A stretch of DNA of 64,000 nt from Lactiplantibacillus songbeiensis (GTDB taxonomy: Bacteria; Bacillota; Bacilli; Lactobacillales; Lactobacillaceae): assembly GCF_005405125.1 (NCBI RefSeq), contig NZ_BJDL01000011.1, positions 1 through 64,000 on the forward strand. Reading direction: 5' to 3'. This document shows, piece after piece, positions 18,139-25,790 of the stretch (positions are counted from its first letter, which is position 1; every line of letters starts with the position of its first letter). The notes beneath the pieces are model-generated. The model was not told the origin of the DNA. It worked only from the letters and a program-made list of their open reading frames with translations, and searched no databases. The translations under genes were made by a program, and so were the position numbers.

Positions 18139-18844
18139 CACTGTAGTACCCATTACTATATCCGTAATAACCATTTTGATGATGCTTACTTTGTACATCA
18201 TTCAATACAGTTCCCAATATCGTAGCATGTGCCTGCTTCAACGCTGCCACAGCATCACGAACTGCCACTTTTTGCGCAACATTTTGGCGAACTACCAACA
18301 CCGTGCCATCAATTTTGTTAGCTAATAACTGTGAATCGGTTACTGGCAGGATTGGTGGGGCATCAACAATCACAACTCCAAACTGCTCACCAGCAGCTTT
18401 CAAAAAAGCACCCATCAACTTACTTCCTAGTAACTCGGCCGGATTCGGTGGCTTAGGGCCGCTTGGCATCACAAACAAATTACCTACAGCAGGATGAATC
18501 GCCTTATTCACATCTTGAATCTGGTGACCTAACCAAGAACTCAAGCCACGCTGATTTGAAATACCAAACGTTTTATGAACAGTTGGTCGTCGCAAATCGG
18601 CATCGACTAACAGTACCTTCAACCCTTCGTTAGCATATTCAACGGCTAAATTTGCACTAACCGTTGACTTTCCCTCACCTAATGTTGCTGACGTCACCAT
18701 TAAAGTTTTTAACTTTTGGTCAGTCGCTGCAAAATTGATGTTGGTTCGTAACGTCTTAATCTGTTCTGTTATGACAGAACTTGGATCATTAATTGTTGTT
18801 AAATTAATTGGTGCCGTTAATGTTGTCTTTTTTCGTTTAAACAT
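18128..18844 (-). CDS. wze: Capsular tyrosine kinase Wze/CpsD, copy 1
   Basis: This 238-residue BY-kinase has Walker A (TLGEGKST, residues 54-61), Walker A' (VLLVDADLRRP) and Walker B (VVIVDAPPI). The C-terminal tyrosine-rich tail NGYYGYSNGYYSDES holds the autophosphorylation sites. It needs the membrane partner Wzd for activity and signals to the Wzy machinery. It is translationally close to wzd (6 bp) and overlaps wzb. A second copy of the same length at 20734-21450 differs mainly at the N-terminus and in the tyrosine tail. Confidence 0.94.
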   Translation of the reverse strand: MFKRKKTTLTAPINLTTINDPSSVITEQIKTLRTNINFAATDQKLKTLMVTSATLGEGKSTVSANLAVEYANEGLKVLLVDADLRRPTVHKTFGISNQRGLSSWLGHQIQDVNKAIHPAVGNLFVMPSGPKPPNPAELLGSKLMGAFLKAAGEQFGVVIVDAPPILPVTDSQLLANKIDGTVLVVRQNVAQKVAVRDAVAALKQAHATILGTVLNDVQSKHHQNGYYGYSNGYYSDES

Positions 18845-18850
18845 CTGAAA

Positions 18851-19624
18851 TCACACCCGCCTTTCAGCTGACTCATGATGATGTTCACGTTTTTTTCGTG
18901 AATTTTGGCTCGTCTGTATATTTTCAATCTGATCATGGTGCCGATGATGATGCTGATGATTGACTTGACCAAGATTCGTCAAACCAAGTTCATCCGTCAA
19001 AAAGTCACTATCATGGACCCGCCGATCCGTTAGCATCCTGATGCTGGCGTAGAAAAAGCCCAATAATAAACCAGCAACTAGCCCCGCTGCCAAATAAACT
19101 GGTTTTCGTGGTGAAACAGCATTAGTAGCCGGAACCGCCGCAGATACAATTGTCACATTATTGACTTTAATAATTTCTTTTACTCGCTTTTTAAATGTCT
19201 GGGCTATTTGATTAGCAATCATCGCAGCCTGTCGTGGATGGGAATCTAACACATCAATGGAAAAGACTTGCGAATTCTGTGTACTAGAAACACTAACCTC
19301 GTTTTTTAACATTCCTAACGTACCGTCATAACCTTTACGTTTAGCTAAAGCTCGCTGGGTAGGCTTCAAAATCACCTGGTTCGTAATCAATTCCTTATAA
19401 GTGGTGATCATCTGAACATCCGCCTGTTGAGTTGCATACTGAGTCGCAGCATTTTCGCTATGGCGACTGACTAATATCTGAACACTCGCTTTATACTTCG
19501 GCGTTACTACAAAGAAAGCTAAACTACCGGCAACTAATACCCCTGCGATGGTCCACAGTATGATGCCGCGCCAATACTTTCGAACTAATCGAACAAAAAA
19601 AGTAAAACTCACTGCCTGATCCAT
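18851..19624 (-). CDS. wzd: Polysaccharide co-polymerase Wzd/CpsC, copy 1, with His-rich tail
   Basis: This Wzz-domain membrane protein of about 257 residues has two transmembrane helices (near residues 19-37 and 170-190) around an extracellular loop and a PRKPVY motif before the second helix. It sets chain length and activates Wze. The cytoplasmic tail is unusual: HQHHHRHHD followed about 20 residues later by HHH. Copy 2 has only a few His at this place. I prefer the second ATG (19624), which matches copy 2 in start and in distance to the GTGGAGCG ribosome site; the ATG at 19627 is the alternative. It opens the complete capsule operon. Confidence 0.92.
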   Translation of the reverse strand: MDQAVSFTFFVRLVRKYWRGIILWTIAGVLVAGSLAFFVVTPKYKASVQILVSRHSENAATQYATQQADVQMITTYKELITNQVILKPTQRALAKRKGYDGTLGMLKNEVSVSSTQNSQVFSIDVLDSHPRQAAMIANQIAQTFKKRVKEIIKVNNVTIVSAAVPATNAVSPRKPVYLAAGLVAGLLLGFFYASIRMLTDRRVHDSDFLTDELGLTNLGQVNHQHHHRHHDQIENIQTSQNSRKKREHHHESAERRV

Positions 19625-19627
19625 CAT

Positions 19628-20023
19628 TCACGCTCCACTCAGTTTCTTTAAACGACACTTAACAGATTTAACTGATACATATATTAAGTATTAATGTCAC
19701 TTTTTTGAAAAGAATCGTTCCATAATAAGTATTTTGCTGTTAGTTAAAGGCTTACTCCAAATAAAATGGGACGAAATATGACAGTTCTATAACAATTTTA
19801 TGATTCTATATTGACAAACATCACATTCATGGTAGGTTTGAATATAGATTTATTTATAAAACGGCATTATTTTTTTCAAAATAGTGCCGTTTTGTTTTAC
19901 TGAGATCGGCGTTAAAATAAAATTAAAGAAATTTAGTTTCTCTTGATAAACTTTTCATATCATATAAAATTTAAGTGTTGATATCACTTTATTTAGCATT
20001 AAATTTGAAAGCAGGCATTTTAA
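19628..20023. other. Divergent intergenic region between wzd copy 1 and the recombinase gene
   Basis: This 0.4-kb AT-rich region must hold the promoter of the capsule operon (minus) and that of the recombinase (plus). For the operon I see no convincing promoter. On the plus strand TTGACA (19811-19816) with TAGGTT 16 bp on is promoter-like and is followed by a strong hairpin at 19858-19893. I found no clear pair of inverted repeats that would define a recombination site. Confidence 0.55.
19858..19893 (+). terminator. Hairpin terminator or attenuator before the recombinase gene
   Basis: AAAACGGCATTATTTT pairs with AAAATAGTGCCGTTTT (one mismatch) around a short loop and is followed by GTTTT on the plus strand. 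It lies only about 45 bp after a TTGACA-type promoter and 130 bp before the recombinase start. It could end a very short RNA or attenuate the recombinase transcript. It may also work on the minus strand. Confidence 0.6.
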
Positions 20024-20587
20024 ATGCAATACAATGTAGAACCATTACGTACAAGCCAAGATATAGACACTTTTTTACATCTGGCTATGACTGGTACTCA
20101 TGGCGCAAGAAATCAGTTACTGATTTTGATTGGATTAAATACAGGACTACGTATGAGTGATATTTTAGGTTTGACGGTCGGTCAAGTTAAAAATGATGAC
20201 CTGATCGTTATTATTGAGAAGAAAACAAAGAAACGACGACTAGTTCTCCTAGCTAAACTACGGTCTCAAATTAACAACTACATCGTCGATTTAAACGAAT
20301 CCGACTACTTATTTACCGGAAAAGATACGACACGTCCACTTAGCGTCAATGCAATTTATAAAGTGTTCCAGACAATTGCGCGTAAAATGCATCGCCAGGA
20401 CATTGGAACCCATACACTTCGAAAAACGTTTGGTTATCACTATTACCAAGAAACCCACGATATCGCCACATTAATGATGATCTTCAACCATTCTAGTGAA
20501 GCCGTCACCAAACGTTATATAGGACTCAATCAAGATGTCATTCTTAAAAGTCTAGCCAACTTTTCTTTAGGGTTAAGTTCAAGTTAA
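20024..20587 (+). CDS. Small tyrosine recombinase (catalytic domain only, FimB-sized)
   Basis: This 187-residue protein consists only of the catalytic domain of the phage integrase/Xer family. The catalytic residues are all visible: Arg in NTGLRMSD, Lys in KKTKKRR, HTLRKT, the second His in FNHSSEAV, and the nucleophile Tyr in TKRYIGL. It lacks the N-terminal core-binding domain of XerC/D, as do the FimB/FimE invertases of about the same size. It is the only plus-strand gene in the island and lies exactly between two wzd-wze copies. Control of DNA inversion or of locus rearrangement is a possible role, inferred from size and position. A relic of a mobile element is the alternative. The ribosome site is weak (GCAGG). 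Confidence 0.85.
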   Translation: MQYNVEPLRTSQDIDTFLHLAMTGTHGARNQLLILIGLNTGLRMSDILGLTVGQVKNDDLIVIIEKKTKKRRLVLLAKLRSQINNYIVDLNESDYLFTGKDTTRPLSVNAIYKVFQTIARKMHRQDIGTHTLRKTFGYHYYQETHDIATLMMIFNHSSEAVTKRYIGLNQDVILKSLANFSLGLSSS

Positions 20588-20733
20588 ATTAATAACTAAT
20601 CAACCATTGTTTGAATAATGCTAATCAATTTATTACAGACAAATCATTTTATTACAATTAATTACTGCGTTATGTATCATACCGTAGCTAATGTAAGCTA
20701 CATTCAGCTAAAAACTGATACTCCCCGATTCAA
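20588..20733. other. Convergent gap between recombinase and wze copy 2
   Basis: It contains a short inverted repeat GTAGCT/AGCTAC (20684-20689/20696-20701) without a T-tract on either strand. No good terminator is seen for either gene. Confidence 0.45.
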
Positions 20734-21450
20734 CTAATCTGACTTAAATTCATAACCACCACTATATCGATAATATTTATTCGATGACTGTTTGCTTTGA
20801 ACATCATTTAAAACCGCGCCTAAAATGACCGCATGTGACCGTTCCAAAGCCGCGACTGCTTCACGAGCAACGGCTTTTTGCGTCATATTTTGACGAACAA
20901 CCAAGACCGTCCCATCCACTTTATTTGCTAATAACTGTGAATCCGTAACTGGCAAAATTGGCGGTGCATCAACAATGACAATGCCAAACTTTTCACCAGC
21001 TGCGGCTAAGAACGACGTCATCAGTTCACTACCCAGTAACTCAGCGGGATTCGGTGGCTTTGGACCACTAGGTAATACATATAGATTGCCAACTGCCGGC
21101 TGAATAGCCTGATTAATATCCTTAATTTGATGACCTAACCAAGAGCTAAGCCCTCTCTGATTAGTAATCCCAAAAGTTTTATGCACCGTTGGCCGCCGTA
21201 AATCAGCATCAACCAGTAGTACTTTCAACCCTTCATTGGCGTACTCAATGGCTAGATTGGCACTAATAGTCGATTTACCCTCACCCAAAGTTGCTGATGT
21301 CACCATAACAGTGTTCAAATCACGGTCAGTGGAAGCAAAATTAATATTCGTTCGCAAGGTCTTGATTTGCTCAGTAATCACCGAACTGGGTTCATTAATC
21401 GTCGTTAAATCAATGGCAGTCGTCGCATTTTTCGTCTTTCGTTTAAACAT
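20734..21450 (-). CDS. wze: Capsular tyrosine kinase Wze/CpsD, copy 2
   Basis: This 238-residue BY-kinase is nearly identical to copy 1 through the Walker A (TLGEGKST), Walker A' and Walker B regions. The N-terminal 15 residues differ and the tyrosine tail is YYRYSGGYEFKSD, with fewer tyrosines than in copy 1. No phosphatase or sugar genes follow; the next gene downstream is the recombinase on the other strand. It may act with its own Wzd, cross-talk with copy 1, or be the remnant of a second capsule operon. Confidence 0.92.
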   Translation of the reverse strand: MFKRKTKNATTAIDLTTINEPSSVITEQIKTLRTNINFASTDRDLNTVMVTSATLGEGKSTISANLAIEYANEGLKVLLVDADLRRPTVHKTFGITNQRGLSSWLGHQIKDINQAIQPAVGNLYVLPSGPKPPNPAELLGSELMTSFLAAAGEKFGIVIVDAPPILPVTDSQLLANKVDGTVLVVRQNMTQKAVAREAVAALERSHAVILGAVLNDVQSKQSSNKYYRYSGGYEFKSD

Positions 21451-21459
21451 AAGGTCCTC

Positions 21460-22224
21460 CTAAATACGTTTGGGAGTTCGATGAACGTCCAGGTTGCTAG
21501 TTTGCTTAGATTGTAAGTGTCTGAGCTGCTTATCAACGTGTAAATGTTTTGTTTGATGATTAACTTGCCCTAGATTGTTCAATTTCAATTCATTGGTTAA
21601 GTCATAACTACTATGAATGCATCGGTCAGTTAACGCCCGCATACCCGCATAAAATAACCCCAATAATCCACCAATTAACAGACCAGCAGCTAAGTACACT
21701 AATCGACGCGGTGAGACGGCACTTTGGGCTGGAGTCGCCGTCGAAACAATCGTGACATTATTAACCTTGATAATATCCTTAACACGATCTTTAAAAGTTT
21801 GCGCAATCTGATTAGCAATCTTAGCCCCGCGTTGTGGGTCCGCATCCAAGACATCAATTGAAAAGACCTGCGAATTTTGATTACTCGTAACACTAACTTC
21901 TTTTTTTAATAGCCCTAAAGTTCCATCATAATCAGACCCAGCCGCCAAAACTTCTTGGACCGGCTTTAAAATAACCTGATTCGTAATTAACTCTTTATAA
22001 GTCGTAATCATCTGGACATCCGCTTGCTGCGTCGCGTATTGAGTCGCTGCATCCTGCGCATGGCGACTAACTAAAATCTGAACGCTAGCTTTATACTTAG
22101 GTGTGACGACATAAAAAGCCAATCCACCAGCAACCAAGAGTCCCCCGATAGTCCACAATAGAATCCCCCGCCAATATTTACGGACAAACCTGATAAAGAA
22201 AGTGAAATTTACTGCTTGATCCAT
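21460..22224 (-). CDS. wzd: Polysaccharide co-polymerase Wzd/CpsC, copy 2
   Basis: This 254-residue Wzz-domain protein has two transmembrane segments and the same arrangement as copy 1 (MDQAV start, TPKYKASVQILVSRH, PRRLVY before helix 2). The cytoplasmic tail lacks the dense His clusters of copy 1. A GTGGAGCG ribosome site stands 8 bp before the ATG, identical to copy 1, while the DNA further upstream is unrelated, so the two copies are probably driven by different promoters. With wze copy 2 it forms a two-gene unit. Confidence 0.92.
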   Translation of the reverse strand: MDQAVNFTFFIRFVRKYWRGILLWTIGGLLVAGGLAFYVVTPKYKASVQILVSRHAQDAATQYATQQADVQMITTYKELITNQVILKPVQEVLAAGSDYDGTLGLLKKEVSVTSNQNSQVFSIDVLDADPQRGAKIANQIAQTFKDRVKDIIKVNNVTIVSTATPAQSAVSPRRLVYLAAGLLIGGLLGLFYAGMRALTDRCIHSSYDLTNELKLNNLGQVNHQTKHLHVDKQLRHLQSKQTSNLDVHRTPKRI

Positions 22225-22819
22225 TACTCACGCTCCACTCAATTACTGTAAGTTCCAACCGACCAAATTATTTGATTTAAAAGTGACTACAGACTAATCA
22301 AAACGACTTTCAGAAAACGTTTAGTAGTTTCTTTCCAGGTATGTACATTTCAAATAATAAATAAGCAATTTGCTTGCACCTATAATCACCATTAATTTCT
22401 AGTCTACTTTTTTATTTCAAGTTATACTAAACCAAATTCTCAAAGCCATGTCAATCAGCGAGTTTCAAGCCTTTTAGCAGTTTTTTTATATTTAAAAATT
22501 GATTTGTGCAAGTCCTAAATTGGTCCAAATTGATTAAATATAAACTTTTTTTGTGTCTCAAGTAACCCTGGTTAGTTGACATAAATAATTAACATGAATA
22601 TTTTTGTATCAAGTCTTTTAACTAATTTTGAAACAAAGTCCGCCTGTTTTCATAATTCAATCTATTAACTCGTTATAACAGCACAATCAATAAAAAGGGT
22701 AACTTCAAAATTTATTTAACATTTAAAAATAGATTTTTTATAGCAAAGCTCACTATTGCTTTATAATCTAAAACTATTTTTGTATTCGGTTCTTATAACT
22801 AATCAGGCTTGAAGCCACT

Positions 22820-22850
22820 AAAAAGCAGGTTAAAATAAATTTCAACCTGC
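22820..22850 (-). terminator. Second hairpin downstream of the secreted GTW protein gene
   Basis: GCAGGTT (22825-22831) and AACCTGC (22844-22850) form a stem that, on the minus strand, is followed by TTTTT. It is the second of two terminators in tandem after the gene at 22984. Confidence 0.65.
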
Positions 22851-22911
22851 CACTATCAATCACTATTAAATTGTCTATCAGATCAATCAAATTAAGTCAG
22901 ATTACGTAAAA

Positions 22912-22951
22912 AAAGTCAGCTTGGAAAATAGCTACTTTCCAAGCTGACTTT
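22912..22951 (-). terminator. Strong terminator of the secreted GTW protein gene
   Basis: A perfect 16-bp stem (22912-22927/22936-22951) with a short loop is followed by seven T on the minus strand, 33 bp after the stop codon at 22984. Confidence 0.9.
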
Positions 22952-22983
22952 TACTAGCCGCGTCTATAACCCGCCGCTATTAA

Positions 22984-23496
22984 CTACCGAATCCCTTTAA
23001 TACTAACTTTCTTAGTGTAAACCCGTTTGGCCTTCTGATGCATCGCCATATTAAACTTAACTTTTTTCGGCGCATAGCCAACCCCAATACTACCCGTATA
23101 CAAAGCCACCCGTGACTTGCCGTTTACCTTATAAGCGCCACGTTTGTAATTCATTGCCATGTTACTTTGTGTCCAGTCCATCGTATACCAACCATGCTGG
23201 TGCCGTTCAAGAATCACCGCATTAGCTTTGTTAAAATTAGTTGTTAACGCAACCCGTGTGATACCTTGTGACTTGCCACGATACCAAGTCGTGAGCTTAA
23301 CCGTCTTTTTTGCGATGACTGTTTTATGTTGATAATGATCACTATCACGATAATACCAAGTCCCCCGTAAAGCTTTCGGTATACTTGTCATCTTGTGACT
23401 AGCTGCTTGTGCGCTTGTTGTCGTCATTGGCATCCCAACTAACAACACTAACGCTGCCATCAATCCAACCCGTAAAATTAGCTTGCTCTTCATCAT
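22984..23496 (-). CDS. Secreted basic protein with GTW motif, paralogue of the one at 3499
   Basis: This protein of about 170 residues has a signal peptide (MKSKLILRVGLMAALVLLVG, cleavage probably after AQA) and a basic mature part starting SIPKALRGTWYYRD. The PKxLxGTW motif and overall size match the protein at 3499-3996. A GGAGGG ribosome site fixes the start at one of two adjacent ATGs (23496 or 23493), not at the longer frame to 23544. Two terminators follow. The family is unknown to me. It may be a cell-wall-associated or host-facing protein; this is inference from secretion only. Confidence 0.78.
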   Translation of the reverse strand: MMKSKLILRVGLMAALVLLVGMPMTTTSAQAASHKMTSIPKALRGTWYYRDSDHYQHKTVIAKKTVKLTTWYRGKSQGITRVALTTNFNKANAVILERHQHGWYTMDWTQSNMAMNYKRGAYKVNGKSRVALYTGSIGVGYAPKKVKFNMAMHQKAKRVYTKKVSIKGIR

Positions 23497-23553
23497 AAAA
23501 TCCCTCCAAAAATAACTCATCACACCATTTAATCCAACACACATTACTATTCC

Positions 23554-24480
23554 CTATTTACCTAATTCAACATTCGTCGCCTGTGCAATCCGATTAACCA
23601 ATCGAATCCCACTAGTTTCATCAGAATCATCGTTCGTATAAATTGCCATCAAGTATCCCTGGCGCGCACCCTTAGACTCAACCACATGCCCCACGCTATT
23701 CACGGCCCAATGACCGGCATCGTCAGCATCCAACCAGCCGTTTTTTAGCTCAAAATGCTGGGCGCCTTTCGAGACACCCCAAGCTTGATCACTTGCCACC
23801 GTCCCCATCAAACGTTGCGCATATCGACGCGATGCGGAAGACAGATAATGATTCGGATAAAAGATCACTTTCAACAATTGCAACTGATCAGCTGCCGTTG
23901 TCGTCGACAAACCCCAGTTAACCGGCGCAGCGTGGCTATGGGTCATGCCCAGATTTTGATACAAGCTGACCAAGGCCGCACTGCCACCTAAACGGTCAAA
24001 TAACAAATAATCGGCAGAATCGTTATCACTTTGTTGAATCATCTGCGCCGCTTGTTGCTGGTCATTGCCCGACAACGTCACGACACCTTGGTCACGTTGA
24101 TGTAGCAATTGCACCAAGATGCCCACTTTAATCGTACTAGCCGCACAATACGTCGTCGGCTGGCTTTGGTTCGTATAGTGGTAAGTCTGCCTGGTCGTTG
24201 GCGCAAATACCGCCACATCAACTTTAGGGTGCTTAGTCGGCACGGCTGTTTGCCAGCGATGCGTCAAACGATGTTGTAAGCTTACTGGGCGTACTTTTTT
24301 GGCCATCTTAGTATCTTTAGGATGACTCGCGATCACTGTTTGCTTGGCCGTTTTTTGACTCGCCTGACTTTGCGGATTTTGCCACAGCCAGACCGCTCCG
24401 CCGCCAACCACAGCTGCGATCACCACACCAATTACCCACATTTGCCACTTTAACTGTCGTTTTACTTTCAAGACCTGCAC
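23554..24480 (-). CDS. Membrane-anchored serine hydrolase, class A beta-lactamase-like
   Basis: This protein of about 308 residues has one N-terminal membrane anchor (residues 14-33), a linker, and a penicillin-recognising fold. Active-site motifs are STIK (115-118), SDN (151-153) and KNG (246-248). The last replaces the usual KTG/KSG of class A beta-lactamases, so beta-lactam hydrolysis is doubtful. A role on cell-wall peptides or as an esterase is possible. Frame opens at GTG 24480, but the AGAGG ribosome site is better spaced for TTG at 24471. It lies 57 bp upstream of the secreted GTW gene and is probably co-transcribed with it. Confidence 0.82.
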   Translation of the reverse strand: MQVLKVKRQLKWQMWVIGVVIAAVVGGGAVWLWQNPQSQASQKTAKQTVIASHPKDTKMAKKVRPVSLQHRLTHRWQTAVPTKHPKVDVAVFAPTTRQTYHYTNQSQPTTYCAASTIKVGILVQLLHQRDQGVVTLSGNDQQQAAQMIQQSDNDSADYLLFDRLGGSAALVSLYQNLGMTHSHAAPVNWGLSTTTAADQLQLLKVIFYPNHYLSSASRRYAQRLMGTVASDQAWGVSKGAQHFELKNGWLDADDAGHWAVNSVGHVVESKGARQGYLMAIYTNDDSDETSGIRLVNRIAQATNVELGK

Positions 24481-24612
24481 CTCTTGATACCCGACCCCAA
24501 CGCATCCCCCAATCCGTCACTTAGGCATTTCATTTTTTTATAATCTATCAATAAGCTTAGCATAAACAAGAATTCATTTGTTAACTTTCTTTTCAATTAT
24601 TTTGACCCACAC

Positions 24613-24652
24613 AAAAAGCGCGACCTAACCAGTTGGTCAGATCGCGCTTTTA
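24613..24652 (-). terminator. Terminator of the yrzB-ruvX-ireB unit
   Basis: A 17-bp stem with G-U pairs, whose core is AAAAGCGCGA/TCGCGCTTTT, is followed by TTTTT on the minus strand, 14 bp past the yrzB stop. It marks the border between the conserved core and the accessory island. Confidence 0.9.
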
Positions 24653-24665
24653 TGAAGTCCGTGAA

Positions 24666-24959
24666 TTACTGCATCCCGCCATCATCGGCTAAGAAGGTAT
24701 TCAAGACTTGTTCAACCATATCCCATTCATCATCGGATTCGATCAACTTCAATTCACCGTTGTCACCATCATCGGGATCGAAGATGTAGGCTTGAATGTC
24801 TACTTCTTCGTCCGCAGCGGCGTCAGCTGGGTAAATTAAGATATATGAATGACCGAAGTCTTCAGAATCGAACGTAAATAAAATGTTAAATAAGGTTTCA
24901 TTGCCGTCATCATCAACTAAGGTGATCACGTCATCTTTTTTATTTGGTTTTTGACTCAT
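24666..24959 (-). CDS. yrzB: DUF1292 protein YrzB
   Basis: This 97-residue, very acidic protein (many Asp and Glu) has the YrzB/DUF1292 pattern VDDDGNETLFNILFTF...YILIYP. Its function is unknown, but it almost always follows ruvX and ireB in Firmicutes, as here (15 bp after ruvX). It ends the operon, with a strong terminator 14 bp downstream. Confidence 0.93.
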   Translation of the reverse strand: MSQKPNKKDDVITLVDDDGNETLFNILFTFDSEDFGHSYILIYPADAAADEEVDIQAYIFDPDDGDNGELKLIESDDEWDMVEQVLNTFLADDGGMQ

Positions 24960-24973
24960 TGATTAGTTCCTCG

Positions 24974-25408
24974 CTATCCTTGTGTGAGTTTGCCGTGGCG
25001 ATCCAAGTAGTTTTGCAAGATCAGGCTTGCTGCTAACTTATCGATCACCTTTTTGCGTTTCTTTCGGGACGTATTCGCTTCTTCCACGAGCATTCGTTCA
25101 GCTTCAACCGTTGTCAAACGTTCGTCTTCAAAGTCAATCGGTAAATGGAACCGTTCCGTCAGTAAGTCGCCATAATGCTTAGAAGCCTCTGCCCGCGGAC
25201 CCAAGCTATTGTTCATATTCTTAGGCAATCCGAGGACAAAGCCACCGGCATCATGTTCTTTAACCAGCTCGGCAACGCGGTCTAAGCCGAATTCTTCTTC
25301 ATCTTCATTGATGCGAATAATTTCAACGCCTTGCGCTGTCCAGCCGAATACGTCACTAATCGCTACGCCGACTGTTCTGGAACCAACATCCAACCCCATT
25401 AACTTCAT
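24974..25408 (-). CDS. ruvX: Putative pre-16S rRNA nuclease RuvX/YqgF
   Basis: This 144-residue RNase H-fold protein has the N-terminal [16 protein letters not shown] motif with the first catalytic Asp, and the downstream [19 protein letters not shown] block with the DER motif. It is the usual YqgF length. The family trims the 5' end of 16S rRNA precursor. It overlaps ireB by 4 bp (ATGA) and precedes yrzB, so all three are one operon. Confidence 0.95.
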   Translation of the reverse strand: MKLMGLDVGSRTVGVAISDVFGWTAQGVEIIRINEDEEEFGLDRVAELVKEHDAGGFVLGLPKNMNNSLGPRAEASKHYGDLLTERFHLPIDFEDERLTTVEAERMLVEEANTSRKKRKKVIDKLAASLILQNYLDRHGKLTQG

Positions 25409-25674
25409 GCATTAACATCCTTATCTGCCTTCAAATAGGACTTGACAAGTTCTTCAATAATTTCGTCACGCTGGTGCTTACGAATTAAATTCCGAGCATC
25501 CTTTAAACGTGGGATATACGCCGGGTCTCCAGATAGTAAGTAACCCACAATCTGGTTAATCGGGTTGTACCCCTTTTCTTGTAGCGCTTCATAGACTGTC
25601 GTTAACGTGTCATGGACATCCTTAACGTTGTCATTATCGAAGTTAAAATACATTGTTTTGTCTAACGTACTCAT
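25405..25674 (-). CDS. ireB: IreB-family regulatory protein (UPF0297)
   Basis: This 89-residue protein matches the UPF0297/YrzL/IreB family in size and sequence ([36 protein letters not shown]). In Enterococcus, IreB is a substrate of the Ser/Thr kinase IreK and a negative regulator of cephalosporin resistance. Whether that holds here is unknown. It is the first gene of the ireB-ruvX-yrzB operon, with a GGAGGTGC ribosome site, and lies 116 bp downstream of alaS. Confidence 0.93.
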   Translation of the reverse strand: MSTLDKTMYFNFDNDNVKDVHDTLTTVYEALQEKGYNPINQIVGYLLSGDPAYIPRLKDARNLIRKHQRDEIIEELVKSYLKADKDVNA

Positions 25675-25790
25675 AAAAAAGCACCTCCCGCTAGTTTCCG
25701 CTTCTAGTCTATTCTACTAAATGCTTATATGAAGTACAATCAATCCACTTTGATGTAACACATTCGTAATAAAGGGACGCAACTGATAAC

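Larger units (their letters stand above)
22225..22983. other. AT-rich region upstream of the second wzd-wze pair
   Basis: No gene is seen in 0.76 kb of very AT-rich DNA. It should contain the promoter of wzd copy 2. A minus-strand TTGACA followed by an AGTATAAC stretch at about 22430-22455 is visible, but with poor spacing. The right part holds two minus-strand terminators (separate entries) for the secreted-protein gene. Confidence 0.5.

Noticed and set aside
20684-20701. GTAGCT/AGCTAC hairpin as a terminator or crossover site
   Set aside because: No T-tract on either strand, and no second copy was found near the recombinase.
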